Assembly (NCBI GenBank): GCA_036725605.1
Contig: DAIMDW010000036.1
Location: 1 to 45,560, forward strand
Reading direction: 5' to 3'
Length of the DNA stretch: 45,560 nt
Origin: CALBTQ01 sp036725605
GTDB lineage: Bacteria; Lernaellota; Lernaellaia; Lernaellales; Lernaellaceae
The position numbers and the translations under genes are program-made. A model generated the notes under the pieces. That model was not told the DNA's origin. It ran no database searches and saw nothing but the letters and a program-made list of their open reading frames with translations. Positions 16,772 to 26,590 of this stretch are shown here, piece after piece; positions within the stretch are counted from its first letter, which is position 1; every line of letters begins with the position of its first letter.

Positions 16772-17749
16772 CTAACTCACCTTTCGCAACGGCCCGCCGG
16801 CCAGCAACAGTTCCACCAACAGCAGAACCAGCCCGAGCCACAGCAGCGGTTCGAATTTATCCGTAAAGTGCGTCGCCTTCTCGCGCTCGACCTGCGTTTT
16901 TTCCATCCGGTCGATTTCGTCGAAGATCTTCTTCAGGCCCTGCGCGTCGGTGGCGCGAAAATATTTTCCGCCGCCGGCCTCGGCGACCTTCTTGAGCGTC
17001 TCCTCGTCCAGTTCCTCGGTGACCTGCGGCGGGCGCCCGAAGCCGCCGGGGTCGATCACCGCCTGCGCCCCGCGCCGTCCCACGCCGATCGCGTAGATTT
17101 TCGTCTTGAGCGCGGCGGCCATGCGCGCGGCCGTAAGCGGGTCGATCTTGCCCGTGTTGTTGTTGCCGTCGGTCAGCAGCACAATCACCCGGCTTTTGCC
17201 CGGCGCGTCGCGCAAGCGGTTGGCGGCCGACGCCAGCGCCATGCCGATCGCCGTACCGTCGCCCAACTGCCCGGCCTCGGCGGCCTGCACCTGCTGCACG
17301 ACGATGCCGTGGTCGACCGTCAGCGGGCATTGCGTCACCGCCTTGCCCGCGAACAGCACCAGCCCCAGCCGGTCGCCGATGCGCTGCTCGATGAACTGTG
17401 TGGTCAGCAGCTTGGCGACGTACATGCGGTCGCGCGGCTGAAAATCGGGGGCCTGCATCGAACCGGACACGTCCAGCGTGAGCATGATGTCGATGCCCTC
17501 GCTGGTGATGTTCTCGGTCGTCTTGGTCAGCATCGGCCGCGACGCGGCGAAGATCAGCGCGGCCACCGCGAGCATGCGCAACAGCGGCGGCAGCCAGGTC
17601 AGCCGCTGACGCCACGAGCGCGGCAGATCGGCGAAGGCGCGCGCGTCGCCGACCAGCAACGTCGCTTCGCGCTTGCCGCGCAGCCGGCGGATGAACACCA
17701 GCAGCGGCAACAACAGCAACGGCAACACCCACGGCAGACCGAAGGTCAT
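16772..17749 (-). CDS. batA: BatA-like von Willebrand A domain membrane protein
   Basis: A 325-residue protein with the same plan as BatB: helices at about 5-20 and 53-70, then a VWA domain with intact DVSGS (93-97), FAGKAVTQCPLTVDH and LLTDGNNNTG, and a C-terminal helix (LLWLGLVLLLVELLLAG). MTFGLPW at 17749 is taken as the start because it overlaps the upstream stop in the ATGA pattern and begins directly with the first helix. The frame is open to 17851 with a GTG, but that lead is basic, Gly-rich and a shadow of the neighbour. Paralogous to batB next door. Confidence 0.9.
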   Translation of the reverse strand: MTFGLPWVLPLLLLPLLVFIRRLRGKREATLLVGDARAFADLPRSWRQRLTWLPPLLRMLAVAALIFAASRPMLTKTTENITSEGIDIMLTLDVSGSMQAPDFQPRDRMYVAKLLTTQFIEQRIGDRLGLVLFAGKAVTQCPLTVDHGIVVQQVQAAEAGQLGDGTAIGMALASAANRLRDAPGKSRVIVLLTDGNNNTGKIDPLTAARMAAALKTKIYAIGVGRRGAQAVIDPGGFGRPPQVTEELDEETLKKVAEAGGGKYFRATDAQGLKKIFDEIDRMEKTQVEREKATHFTDKFEPLLWLGLVLLLVELLLAGGPLRKVS

Positions 17750-18696
17750 TTGACCTCCTTGTCCGTCGCGTCGTCGGGCGCCGGTTCCGGCATTTCCTCG
17801 GGCTTGGTGTTGACCACGAACATGCGCGACTGCGAGCGGTGCCGCAGCCACAGGTCGTGCGGCACTTCCAGGCCGGCGAACTTGGCGTAGTCGGAGTTGT
17901 CCAGCAGCTCGCGGAAAAACTTCTGGTGATCGGTCAGCCCGTAGAACTTGAGCAGATCCAAAATTTCATGCGACGTGCGATCCGGCGCGGGCAGACCGAA
18001 GCGCGCTTCGAGATACTCGCGCACGATCGCGGTCAGCTCGGTGTAGAAGGGCTTCGCCTTTCCTTCGCGCAACAGCCGCTCGAGTTCCTCGCTGTCGAGC
18101 CGCCGCAGCGCGCGCAGATCGGCCGGTTCGCGCGGCGCGGCTTTTTCCCGTTTTTCGCGGCCGCGCACCCAGCGCACCAGCAGAACGACCGTCAGCACGA
18201 TCAGCGCGACGACGATCAATCCCACGCCCCCGCCCAGCACCAGCGTCAGCCAGTTGGTCGGCACTTCTTCGGGCGGCTTGAGCCCCCGGGGTTCCTCGCC
18301 GACCAGCGGCCCGACGACGGTCAGCTTCACCTCGGGCAGCAGGTCGGTTTCGACGTGGCCGTTCGGGCCGTTGATCTTCACCTCTTTGACCGGCAGGTCG
18401 ATGACCCCCGGTTCATAAGAAGTCAGCGTGCAGGAAATGGCCAGGCGCGCGCCGCCGTCGGGATGCTGGTCGATTTGGGTGGAGCATCCGTCGACGTCGA
18501 ACAGGCCCATCTCGCGTTTCATCACCGGCGGCGTCACCGACCATCCGCCCGGAAACTCCAGCACGATCTGATAGGCGAAGGGCTCGGTGATCTCCACCTG
18601 CGTTTTGCTCGCGTACACGCCCAACGCCACCGGGTGCGCCCGGGCGACGCCGGTCAACAGCAACACAAACAGCAACGCCGGCAGAACGCGCCTCAC
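17746..18696 (-). CDS. DUF4381-like membrane protein of the MoxR/Bat operon
   Basis: A 316-residue precursor. The signal peptide MRRVLPALLFVLLLTGVARA is followed by a beta-rich periplasmic domain (about 21-165) that includes CSTQIDQHPDGGARLAISC. A membrane helix (LTLVLGGGVGLIVVALIVLTV and on, about 170-195) leads to a basic then helical cytoplasmic tail with the KPFYTELTAIVREYLEARFG...TSHEIL pattern. That pattern is shared with BatD tails and DUF4381 proteins. It sits exactly where a DUF4381 gene is usual, between DUF58 and batA, overlapping both by 4 nt. Function unknown beyond membership in the complex. Confidence 0.75.
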   Translation of the reverse strand: MRRVLPALLFVLLLTGVARAHPVALGVYASKTQVEITEPFAYQIVLEFPGGWSVTPPVMKREMGLFDVDGCSTQIDQHPDGGARLAISCTLTSYEPGVIDLPVKEVKINGPNGHVETDLLPEVKLTVVGPLVGEEPRGLKPPEEVPTNWLTLVLGGGVGLIVVALIVLTVVLLVRWVRGREKREKAAPREPADLRALRRLDSEELERLLREGKAKPFYTELTAIVREYLEARFGLPAPDRTSHEILDLLKFYGLTDHQKFFRELLDNSDYAKFAGLEVPHDLWLRHRSQSRMFVVNTKPEEMPEPAPDDATDKEVK

Positions 18697-19571
18697 CGCC
18701 GCCTCCGTTTGCGTTGTTCGAAGAACCGCGACAGCGCCGGCGCCGCGCCCTCGTCGGTGCGCAACGTCAGCAGTTCGACGCCGTTGCGCAGAAACGTATC
18801 GCGCAACAGCTTGCGCCGCGTCTCGGCCCGCGTCGCGTATTGTTCGCGAACCTTCTTACTGGACGTGTCGACCCACAGGCGGTCGCCGCCCTCGGCGTCC
18901 TCGACTTCCAGCAGCCCGGCCTTGGGCAACGCCAGGTCGAGCGGATCGACGATCTCCGCCGCGACCAGATCGTGCCGCCCGGCGATCGCCCGCAGTTCGC
19001 GTTCGTAGTTTTGCATCGTGAAAAAGTCGCTGAGCAGAAAGACCACCGCCCGCCGCTTGCGCACGCGCCGCAGGTAGACCAGCGCCTGACCGATGTCCGT
19101 GCCGCGTCCTTCGTTCTCGCCGGCCAGCAGATCGCGGATCACCCGCCACACGTGCTTGCCGCCCTTGCGCGGGGGAACGTATTCCTCGACGCGGTCGGTG
19201 AAGCGCAGCAGGCCCACCTTGTCGCCCGAGGAGATCGCCGAGAAGGCCAGAATCGCCGCGGCCTCGGCGGCCAGCTCGCGCTTGGCGCGCACCGAACCGA
19301 ACCGGCCCGAGGCGCTGGTGTCCACCAACAGCAGCAGCGTCAACTCGCGCTCCTCGGTGAACACCTTCACGTGCGGCTCGCCCGTGCGCGCCGTCACGTT
19401 CCAATCGATGTCGCGGATCGGATCGCCTTCCTGGTACGGGCGCACCTGGTCAAACTGCGCGCCGCGCCCCTTGAAGACGCTGTGGTACGCGCCGGAAAAG
19501 CCGGTCTCGACCTCCTTGCGCGTGGTGATCGCCACGCGGCGGATGCGACGGATGGCCTCGGCGGTCAACAT
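18693..19571 (-). CDS. DUF58 / VWA-like protein of the MoxR operon
   Basis: A 292-residue soluble protein. The DUF58 hallmark YQEGDPIRDIDWNVTAR is at 46-62. A VWA-like fold follows with DTSAS (84-88), matching the metal-site pattern. It has no membrane segment. DUF58 proteins are regular partners of MoxR ATPases and are thought to bridge the ATPase to the Bat membrane proteins. It begins 27 nt after moxR and overlaps the next gene by 4 nt. Confidence 0.9.
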   Translation of the reverse strand: MLTAEAIRRIRRVAITTRKEVETGFSGAYHSVFKGRGAQFDQVRPYQEGDPIRDIDWNVTARTGEPHVKVFTEERELTLLLLVDTSASGRFGSVRAKRELAAEAAAILAFSAISSGDKVGLLRFTDRVEEYVPPRKGGKHVWRVIRDLLAGENEGRGTDIGQALVYLRRVRKRRAVVFLLSDFFTMQNYERELRAIAGRHDLVAAEIVDPLDLALPKAGLLEVEDAEGGDRLWVDTSSKKVREQYATRAETRRKLLRDTFLRNGVELLTLRTDEGAAPALSRFFEQRKRRRR

Positions 19572-19598
19572 CGGAGTTAAAACCCTCCTCGCTCGGCC

Positions 19599-20591
<993 letters not shown>

Positions 20592-20695
20592 GGCTCACCT
20601 CTCCTCAAAGCAAAAAAGATCACGCAGGATGATCCTCGTGACCGCGGCGGTTCGTCTCCTTGGACACTCCGCCGGCGAAAAAAGTTTTGCCCTCT

Positions 20696-20746
20696 GACGC
20701 AGTGGTGAAAATTTAAACAAGAATCGCGTTAATGCAAGGCGGTTTT
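20696..20746. repeat. 51-bp perfect direct repeat, copy 1
   Basis: The sequence starts gacgcagtggtgaaaattta and ends gcaaggcggtttt. It is identical to 21208-21258, offset 512 bp. Identity stops abruptly at both edges. This copy lies about 105 nt upstream of the moxR start. Confidence 0.95.
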
Positions 20747-21207
20747 TATCGATCGTCGTCCCTGACGTCCGCACGCCTTGTTTTTTTGTAGGCGCTCGAA
20801 ATTACAAGATGGCGATTTCGATTTAGGGTGCCCCAGGAAAAATCGGGTAGAAGTCGAACAATGTTGAAATGATTTTCTGCGCAAGATCCTCAAGCCCGTA
20901 GGGCGCAGGTCAGTAGCGAAAGGCCTTTGGCCCTGGAATCAGACGAGGCAAATTCAAGCAAACCCCGCAGGGGTGCAGGTGATGCCCGCCTCCGGCGGAA
21001 CGGCCGATCGTTTTCAACGCATACACAAATCGCCGTGGCCGATCTGACGCGAATTATCGAAGATTCCTCCGCCCCTCCGGGGCTTGTCGGCTCTGGGTGG
21101 GCCGCAATTTCCAGGGCTTCGCCCTTCGCTACTTACCAGTCGCCCCTCCGGGGCTTATCGGTTCCAGGTGCCCCAATTCGGAAGTCGGGAAAAAGGTATT
21201 ATCGCTC

Positions 21208-21258
21208 GACGCAGTGGTGAAAATTTAAACAAGAATCGCGTTAATGCAAGGCGGTTTT
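21208..21258. repeat. 51-bp perfect direct repeat, copy 2
   Basis: Identical to 20696-20746. This copy lies 36 nt beyond the stop of the radical SAM gene, so it is more likely the original gene-flanking sequence, with the intervening 461 bp added later, or the reverse. Confidence 0.95.
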
Positions 21259-21294
21259 CAATATGCGACGCGTGAAAACGCGAAGAAATGTTCG

Positions 21295-23163
21295 TTACTC
21301 GAACGGCGACCAGGCCGGCTCTTTGCCGATCAGGCAGCCGTCGCCCTCGCCGACCAAGTCCAGACGGTCGGCCTCCTTGAGCGCGTCGAACACGTACCGC
21401 TCGTTTTGCGGCTTGTAATACTGGAACAGGCTGCGCTGCAATTTGCGCTCGCGATAGGCCAGCGGCCGATACACCGTCTCCTCGTTGTACGGATCGATCC
21501 CGGTGTAATACATCACCGACGAGGCCGATCCCGGCACGGGCACGAAATCCTGAATCTGGCAGTTTTCCAGGTTGTTGCGCTTGAGGAACAATGCAACCTC
21601 GATCGCGTCTTCCAATCGGCTGCCCGGATGCGCGCTGACGAAATACGGCGTTACGTACAACTCTTCGAGCCCCGGCAGCTTGGACAGCTTCTGGAACCGC
21701 TTGATGAAATTCTCCACGCAGTTTTCGTCGTATTTGTGCAGGCGCTTGTTGACCTCGTCCGACACGTGCTCGAAGGGCACCTTCAGGTGGCCGGGCAGGA
21801 AGTAGCGCATGACCTCCTCGAGGAATTCGTCGGCGTGCGGATCGCGCTCGATGATGTCCACCCGCAGGTTGCTCGACAGGTAGCAGCGCTCGACGCCGTC
21901 CACGCAACGCACCGATTTGAGCAGGTCGAGGTACTCGCTGTGGTCGATCTTCAAGTCTTTGCAGGGGGCCGGGTGGATGCAACTGGTGCGTTGGCACTCC
22001 GCGCGCTGTTCCTCGGGCAGCGTGCAGCCCATGCCGTACATGTTGGCCATCGGGCCGCCGACGTTGCTGATCCAGCCGCGGAAATAGCGCAACCCGGCGA
22101 TCAGCGTCGCCTCGCGGATGATCGAATCCTTGCTGCGCTGGCTGATGTAGCGTCCTTCGAACAGGTGGTTGCCGCAGAAGGTGCAATCGCCGAAGCAGCC
22201 GCGGTGCGTGGTAATGCCGTACTTGACCGTCTCGAACGATGGAATCGGCCCGGCCTCGCGGTACTTCGGGTGCGGCGTACGCGAATAGGGCAGCTCGTAC
22301 ATGCGGTCGAGCTCGGTGGTCGACAGCGGCCGTTGCGGCGGCGTCTGCACCAACGAGTAGCCGTTGTAATTCTCCACCAGCGGTTGCGGCTTGCGGAAGT
22401 AATCGACGTTGTCGTTGACCAGCCGATAATGTTCCAGGAAGCTGGTCTTCGAAGACAGCAACTCGTCCCAGTTCGGCAGTTTGACGTGCTCGGGCGGAAT
22501 GTACTGCTCCCACCCCTCCTGGTTGCGGTCGACCTTGTACATCACGCCGCGGATGGTCCGGCAATCCAGCGCGTTGCCGCCGCGCGCGAACACGCGGGCG
22601 ATCTGCGTCAGCGACCGTTCGGCGTAGCCGTAGGTCAGCAGGTCGGCCTCGGTTTCGGCCAGCAGGCCGGGCCGCAGCTTGTCGTCCCAGAAATCGTAGT
22701 GCGCGAAACGGCGCATGGTCGCTTCGTGCCCGGTGAGCACCACCGGCACTTCCGGATACACCTTCTTGCAGATTTCGGTATACACCTGGCTGGCGCGATC
22801 GGGCCGCAGGCCGGGCAGACGGCCGGGGCTGAAAAAGTCGATCTTTCGCGGTCGCTTGGTCGGCCGGTAGTTGGCGATCATCGAGTCGTTCTTGCCCGCG
22901 GATACGACGAAAAACAACCGCGGCTTGCCCAATTGCGTGAACTCGCGCAGGTCGTTCCAATCCGGCTGGGCGATAAAGCCGACCTTCAGGCCCAACGTTT
23001 CCAGTACGCGACCGAGGATGGCGATCTCGAAACTGGGGTGATCGATAAACGCGTCACCGGTTATTAAAATCACATCGCATTCGTTCCACCCGCGCCATTC
23101 GAGTTCCCGCTTGGTCATCGGCGGATGACGGAAAGTCCGCCGCTCTTTCTGGAAGCCGTTCAT
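21295..23163 (-). CDS. ygiQ: YgiQ-family radical SAM protein (UPF0313)
   Basis: A 622-residue protein. An N-terminal B12-binding-like Rossmann region (DVILITGDAFIDHPSFEIAILGRVLE, about 30-56) precedes the radical SAM domain. The cluster-binding motif is HRGCFGDCTFCGN, with Cys323, Cys327 and Cys330 in CxxxCxxC spacing. Further family marks are SAGKNDSMIANY, VVLTGHEATMRRF and ISNVGGPMANMYGMGC. Length and motif order fit YgiQ. The biochemical function of the family is not established to my knowledge. The start with ACGATG after GGACGAGCG is acceptable. Confidence 0.9.
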   Translation of the reverse strand: MNGFQKERRTFRHPPMTKRELEWRGWNECDVILITGDAFIDHPSFEIAILGRVLETLGLKVGFIAQPDWNDLREFTQLGKPRLFFVVSAGKNDSMIANYRPTKRPRKIDFFSPGRLPGLRPDRASQVYTEICKKVYPEVPVVLTGHEATMRRFAHYDFWDDKLRPGLLAETEADLLTYGYAERSLTQIARVFARGGNALDCRTIRGVMYKVDRNQEGWEQYIPPEHVKLPNWDELLSSKTSFLEHYRLVNDNVDYFRKPQPLVENYNGYSLVQTPPQRPLSTTELDRMYELPYSRTPHPKYREAGPIPSFETVKYGITTHRGCFGDCTFCGNHLFEGRYISQRSKDSIIREATLIAGLRYFRGWISNVGGPMANMYGMGCTLPEEQRAECQRTSCIHPAPCKDLKIDHSEYLDLLKSVRCVDGVERCYLSSNLRVDIIERDPHADEFLEEVMRYFLPGHLKVPFEHVSDEVNKRLHKYDENCVENFIKRFQKLSKLPGLEELYVTPYFVSAHPGSRLEDAIEVALFLKRNNLENCQIQDFVPVPGSASSVMYYTGIDPYNEETVYRPLAYRERKLQRSLFQYYKPQNERYVFDALKEADRLDLVGEGDGCLIGKEPAWSPFE

Positions 23164-23203
23164 CGCTCGTCCTTTCTAACCGTACTCAACTGCAACATGC
23201 GAG

Positions 23204-24034
23204 CTAACCGACCAATCCCGAAAATCTCCATCCCTCGTTCGTTGGCGACCATGCTGATGAAATGGCTTGTTGTAACGTCTCAATGGCGGTCCCAACCGCT
23301 TCGTCCATCGGTTTCTCTTGCGCCAGTAGGCCGGCTATCAATGCCGCCAGCGCACAACCGGTGCCGTGTACTTCGGCCCCTTCCTTCCGCTGGTTTTTCC
23401 ACTCGAAAAATCCGTCCGTGGTCCACAATCGATCGACCGGGTCCCCGTCCAGATGCCCTCCTTTGATCAATACGTTTCCGGCCCCCATCTCCCGCAGGCG
23501 CTGCGCGGCCCGCTCACATTCGAACGGCTGTTTTATTGAGAGATTACATAACCTCTCCGCCTCGGGAACGTTGGGGGCGATCAGCGTCGCTTGCGCCGTC
23601 AGTTCGTCGCGCAACACGGCGAAAACGTCTTCGTCCCCCAATGCGCCGCCCGCGCCCGCCGTCAGCACCGGGTCGATCACCACCGGCACGTTTTTCGGCC
23701 GACGACGCAGAAAATCGCGGACGATCCGCACGTTTTCGCCGCTGCCCAACATGCCGATTTTCACTGCGGAAATCGGCAAATCGGCCGTCAGCGCCGCCAG
23801 CGTCTCGGCGAAAAATTTCGGCTCAACGGGGGAAAAACGGACCGTGCGGGCCGGTCCCTGAATGGTCAACGCGGTGATGGCTCCGGCCGTGCGGATGCCC
23901 AATCCGGCCAGGGCGACGGTATCCGCCAGCAGTCCGGCGCCGCCGGTCGGATCATAGCCTGAAATGCATAGAACTATCTTCGTTCGCAAAGCGCGCGAAT
24001 CAACATTCCAGAAATGTTCATTCGTTGTTTCCAA
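23204..24034 (-). CDS. thiD: Hydroxymethylpyrimidine/phosphomethylpyrimidine kinase
   Basis: Phosphorylates HMP and HMP-phosphate in thiamine pyrimidine synthesis; a ribokinase-fold enzyme. Visible motifs are ISGYDPTGGAGLLADTVALAGLG near the N-terminus, ITALTIQGP, SAVKIGMLGSGENV, VVIDPVLTAGAGG, LIAPNVPEAERL, NVLIKGGHL, and the anion-hole and catalytic region EVHGTGCALAALIAG. The start is uncertain: 24034 is a TTG with only CAGGACG before it, and the conserved core begins about 18 residues later (TKIVLCISG). No other thiamine genes lie nearby and no TPP riboswitch was recognised in the 150-nt gap upstream. The product may serve salvage. Confidence 0.9.
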   Translation of the reverse strand: METTNEHFWNVDSRALRTKIVLCISGYDPTGGAGLLADTVALAGLGIRTAGAITALTIQGPARTVRFSPVEPKFFAETLAALTADLPISAVKIGMLGSGENVRIVRDFLRRRPKNVPVVIDPVLTAGAGGALGDEDVFAVLRDELTAQATLIAPNVPEAERLCNLSIKQPFECERAAQRLREMGAGNVLIKGGHLDGDPVDRLWTTDGFFEWKNQRKEGAEVHGTGCALAALIAGLLAQEKPMDEAVGTAIETLQQAISSAWSPTNEGWRFSGLVG

Positions 24035-24183
24035 CGTCCTGAACGTACTTTCTAATTCCGACTTTCTAAGCGACTGCCTTTTTCTACGGAATTGACCGTA
24101 TTTTTCAGTTTTCCCTCATTGCCCTGGACAGGGAGTGTAACACGATCAACTGACCGATACTAGTACAAAGTTTGGACTTTTAT

Positions 24184-24420
24184 TTAGGCTATTGTACGCA
24201 GTTTTCGCCGAAGAGTGTTGCGGTGCAAACCCAGCAGACGGGCGGCGGCGACCTGGTTGCCGCGGCAGTGTTCCAGCGCGCAGTTGATCAGGCAGCGCTC
24301 CACATAATCGATCACCGTTTGATACACGTCGCCTTCGCGATCCGGCGACGACGAGGCCAGCAATTTTTTGCAGACGTCTTCCAACGCCGCCTGCAATTTC
24401 GGATGTCCGTCGCTATTCAT
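24184..24420 (-). CDS. Fis-family helix-turn-helix protein, 78 aa
   Basis: A small DNA-binding protein with the Fis/NtrC-type C-terminal helix-turn-helix: YVERCLINCALEHCRGNQVAAARLLGLHRNTLRRKLR (about 38-75). The GNQ...AA..LG..R.TLR pattern is typical of this fold. The size is close to Fis (98) but shorter at the N-terminus. Its start lies 8 nt inside the end of the dus gene, giving a coupled dus-fis pair like the dusB-fis operon of enterobacteria. It could be a nucleoid-associated protein or a local regulator. Confidence 0.85.
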   Translation of the reverse strand: MNSDGHPKLQAALEDVCKKLLASSSPDREGDVYQTVIDYVERCLINCALEHCRGNQVAAARLLGLHRNTLRRKLRTIA

Positions 24421-25411
24421 GCCCTTCCCCCGCCGCGGCGAACACGCGCCGCACGATCGTCATCAACGTCGTCACATCCGGCGCGGTGGCGATGTCCTGC
24501 CGCGCCGCCGTCGCTCCACGCACGCCTTTGACCAGGCGCAGCGCGAACTTGCGGATTTCCTTGGCCGCCTGCTGTTCGCCCTTGGCCGCGATCATCGTGG
24601 CCAGATGCAGCTCGAGCATCGCCAGCTTCTCCGCCGCATTCGGTTCGGACGGAACAGTCCGTCCCTCCAGCGCCGCGCGCGCCTGGGCGAACAACCACGG
24701 CTTGCCCACCGCGCCCCGGCCGATCATCACCGCGTCGCAACCGGTTTGCGCGACCATCGCCGCCGCGTCCTCGCCGGTCGTCACGTCGCCGTTGCCGATC
24801 ACCGGCACGCTCGCCGCCGCTTTCACCGCCGCGATCAGCGACCAGTCCGCCCGTCCGGTGAACTGCTGCGCCCGCGTGCGCGGATGCACCGCGATCGCGT
24901 CCACCCCCGCCTCCTGCGCGGCCCTGGCGCATTCGAGCACGTTCACCGTCTCCGCGCCCGCCCGCAGCTTGACCGTCAGCGGCAGCGTCGTCGCCGCGCG
25001 CATCGCCGCCAGCACGCGATGCAGCAGCGCCGGATCGCGCATCAGCGCCACACCGTGTCCGCTGTTGACCACCTTGCGCACCGGGCACCCGGCGTTCAGG
25101 TCGATCGCCTCGATCGGCCGCAGGTCCGCGACGACCCGGCACGCCTCGGCCAGCAGGTGCGGATCCTTGCCGAACAGTTGCGCGACGAAGGGATGATCGT
25201 CGGGCGCGGCGTCCAGGTACGCCAGCGTTTTCTGTCGACCCTTGGAGCGCGGCGGGGCGAGGATCATCCCGTCGGCGCTGACCATCTCGCTGACGGTCAG
25301 ATCGGCGCCGAACCGGCGGCACACGGTGCGAAAGGCCATGTCGCTGTAGCCGGCCAGCGGCGCGAGAATCAACGGGATCTTCTCCCCGAAGTCGAGCGAG
25401 CCGAGGCGCAT
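24413..25411 (-). CDS. dus: tRNA-dihydrouridine synthase (DusB-like)
   Basis: An FMN-dependent enzyme reducing uridines in the tRNA D-loop. The 332-residue protein has the TIM-barrel opening ILAPLAGYSDMAFRTVCRRFGAD, SEMVSADG, VAQLFGKDP and the active-site loop IDLNAGCPVRKVVNSGHG with the catalytic Cys. Later come VKLRAG, IAVHPRTRAQQFTGRADW and VIGNGDVTTGEDA...MIGRGAVGKPW. It begins one nucleotide after the selD stop (TAACATG) and overlaps the fis-like gene, so selD-dus-fis is one coupled unit. Which uridine position is modified cannot be told from sequence. Confidence 0.93.
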   Translation of the reverse strand: MRLGSLDFGEKIPLILAPLAGYSDMAFRTVCRRFGADLTVSEMVSADGMILAPPRSKGRQKTLAYLDAAPDDHPFVAQLFGKDPHLLAEACRVVADLRPIEAIDLNAGCPVRKVVNSGHGVALMRDPALLHRVLAAMRAATTLPLTVKLRAGAETVNVLECARAAQEAGVDAIAVHPRTRAQQFTGRADWSLIAAVKAAASVPVIGNGDVTTGEDAAAMVAQTGCDAVMIGRGAVGKPWLFAQARAALEGRTVPSEPNAAEKLAMLELHLATMIAAKGEQQAAKEIRKFALRLVKGVRGATAARQDIATAPDVTTLMTIVRRVFAAAGEGHE

Positions 25412-25412
25412 G

Positions 25413-26456
25413 TTACCGTCCGGGCCGCAGGCGCAGCACGTTGCTTTCGTCGGTCAGGCGGCCCACGACCGCGCGCACCGGCACGCCCTCGTCGGCCAAC
25501 GCGGCCAGCAGGTCGTCGGCCTTGTCGGCGGCGACGGCCAGCAACAGCCCGCCGCTGGTCTGCGCATCGTTGGCCAGCAGCAGTTGATCGTCCGACAACG
25601 CCGCGTCGGCGCGCACCCAGGCGTTGGCGAAATCGCGGTTGGCGTAGGTGCCGCCGGGAATCAGTCCCATCGACAGGCATTCGGCGACGCCCGGCAGCAG
25701 CGGGATCTCGTCGAACCACACCTCGCCGCCCACGCCGCTGTTTTTCAGAATCTCGATCGTATGCAGCAACAGGCCGAAGCCGGTCACGTCGGTCGAGGCG
25801 TGCACGCCCACGCGCCGCGCCGCCCGCGCCGCCTTGTCATTGAGGAACGAACACGAATCGATCAACACCTGTTCGGTGCCCGCCGGCTCCATCTCCGCCT
25901 TGAGCGCCGTGGCCAGCAGCCCCGTGCCGATCGCCTTGGTCAGCACCAGCAGGTCGCCCGCGTGCGCCCCGTGCTTGCCCAGGATGTCGTCCGGATGAAT
26001 CACCCCGGTCACCGCCAGGCCGTACTTGGGCTCCTTGTCGTCGACCGTGTGCCCGCCGATGATCGCCGCGCCCGCTTCGGTCGCCTTGGCGTAGCCGCCG
26101 GCCAGAATGTCCCCGAGCATCGACAGCGGCAGCGGCCCCTTCTCGGGAAAGCCCACCACGTTCAGCGCGGTCAGCGGCGTCGCGCCCATCGCGTAAATGT
26201 CGGAAAGGCTGTTGGCGGCGGCAATCATGCCGAAGGCGGTCGGGTCGTTGACCACCGGGGTAAAGAAGTCCACCGTCTGCACCAGCGCCAGATCGTCGCG
26301 GAGCAGATACACGCCCGCGTCGTCGCCGTGCCCGGCCAGCACGCGCTCGTTGTCGACTCGCGGCAATTTTTGCAGTATCGCGTCCAGCTCGCCCGGAGCC
26401 AGCTTACAGGCTCACCCCGAGCCGTGCGACAACTGCGTTAATTTGACTTCTTCCAT
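25413..26456 (-). CDS. selD: Selenide, water dikinase (SelD), selenocysteine-containing
   Basis: Makes selenophosphate, the selenium donor for selenocysteine. An ordinary open frame begins only at MPRVDNERV (26366), but the true gene starts at ATG 26456 (AAAGG 7 nt upstream) and runs in frame through a TGA at 26412-26414. The N-terminus reads MEEVKLTQLSHGSG-Sec-ACKLAPGEL, placing the TGA exactly on the active-site Cys17 position of E. coli SelD (LTQYSHGAGCGCK); Lys18 of the ACK motif is also present. Downstream are GDDAGVYLL, TVDFFTPVVND, NSLSDIYAMGA, GGHTVDDKEPKYG and NDAQTSGGLLL. The product is 347 residues including Sec15. A hairpin just after the TGA fits a bacterial SECIS. The organism should therefore also have SelA, SelB and tRNA-Sec, none of which is in this window. 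Confidence 0.93.
26384..26414 (-). promoter_or_regulatory. SECIS-like element following the selD UGA codon
   Basis: The UGA is at 26414-26412. After 9 nt the minus strand reads CTGGCTC-CGGGC-GAGCTGG (26402-26384): a 7-bp stem with one wobble pair and a 5-nt loop containing GGG. Distance and size match the short upper-stem hairpin of bacterial SECIS elements such as fdhF. SelB binding is inferred. Confidence 0.65.
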
Positions 26457-26590
26457 CGGCGGACCTTTATTAAGAGAGCATCCGGCAGCATACGTAATGC
26501 ACTTTTTTTGTGCAAGCCGATCTTGCCGAACGGCGGCGAATCGGCCACACTGAGTTTGCGGGAATTTTTATAAAATTTGGGAGGGTTCAC

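Larger units (their letters stand above)
20592..21294. other. Repeat-rich gap upstream of moxR
   Basis: There is no gene. A perfect 51-bp direct repeat occupies 20696-20746 and 21208-21258. Between the copies, 20747-21207 is packed with short GC palindromes such as CCCGTAGGG, CCCCGCAGGGG and two GCCCCTCCGGGGCTT(A/G)TCGG units (about 21072 and 21144). The end of this block resembles 69-112 of the window. Confidence 0.8.

Noticed and set aside
20696..21258. CRISPR-like or IS-like pair of repeats
   Set aside because: Only two copies 512 bp apart, no regular spacers, no transposase frame between them, and no inverted terminal repeats.
23204..24183. TPP riboswitch upstream of thiD
   Set aside because: The 150-nt gap upstream lacks the CUGAGA and ACCUGAU/GGAUAAUGCC-like conserved boxes that I would expect.
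25413..26366. SelD starting at the ATG-less MPRVDNERV position
   Set aside because: That start lacks a ribosome site and drops the conserved catalytic N-terminus; the upstream frame through UGA restores it.
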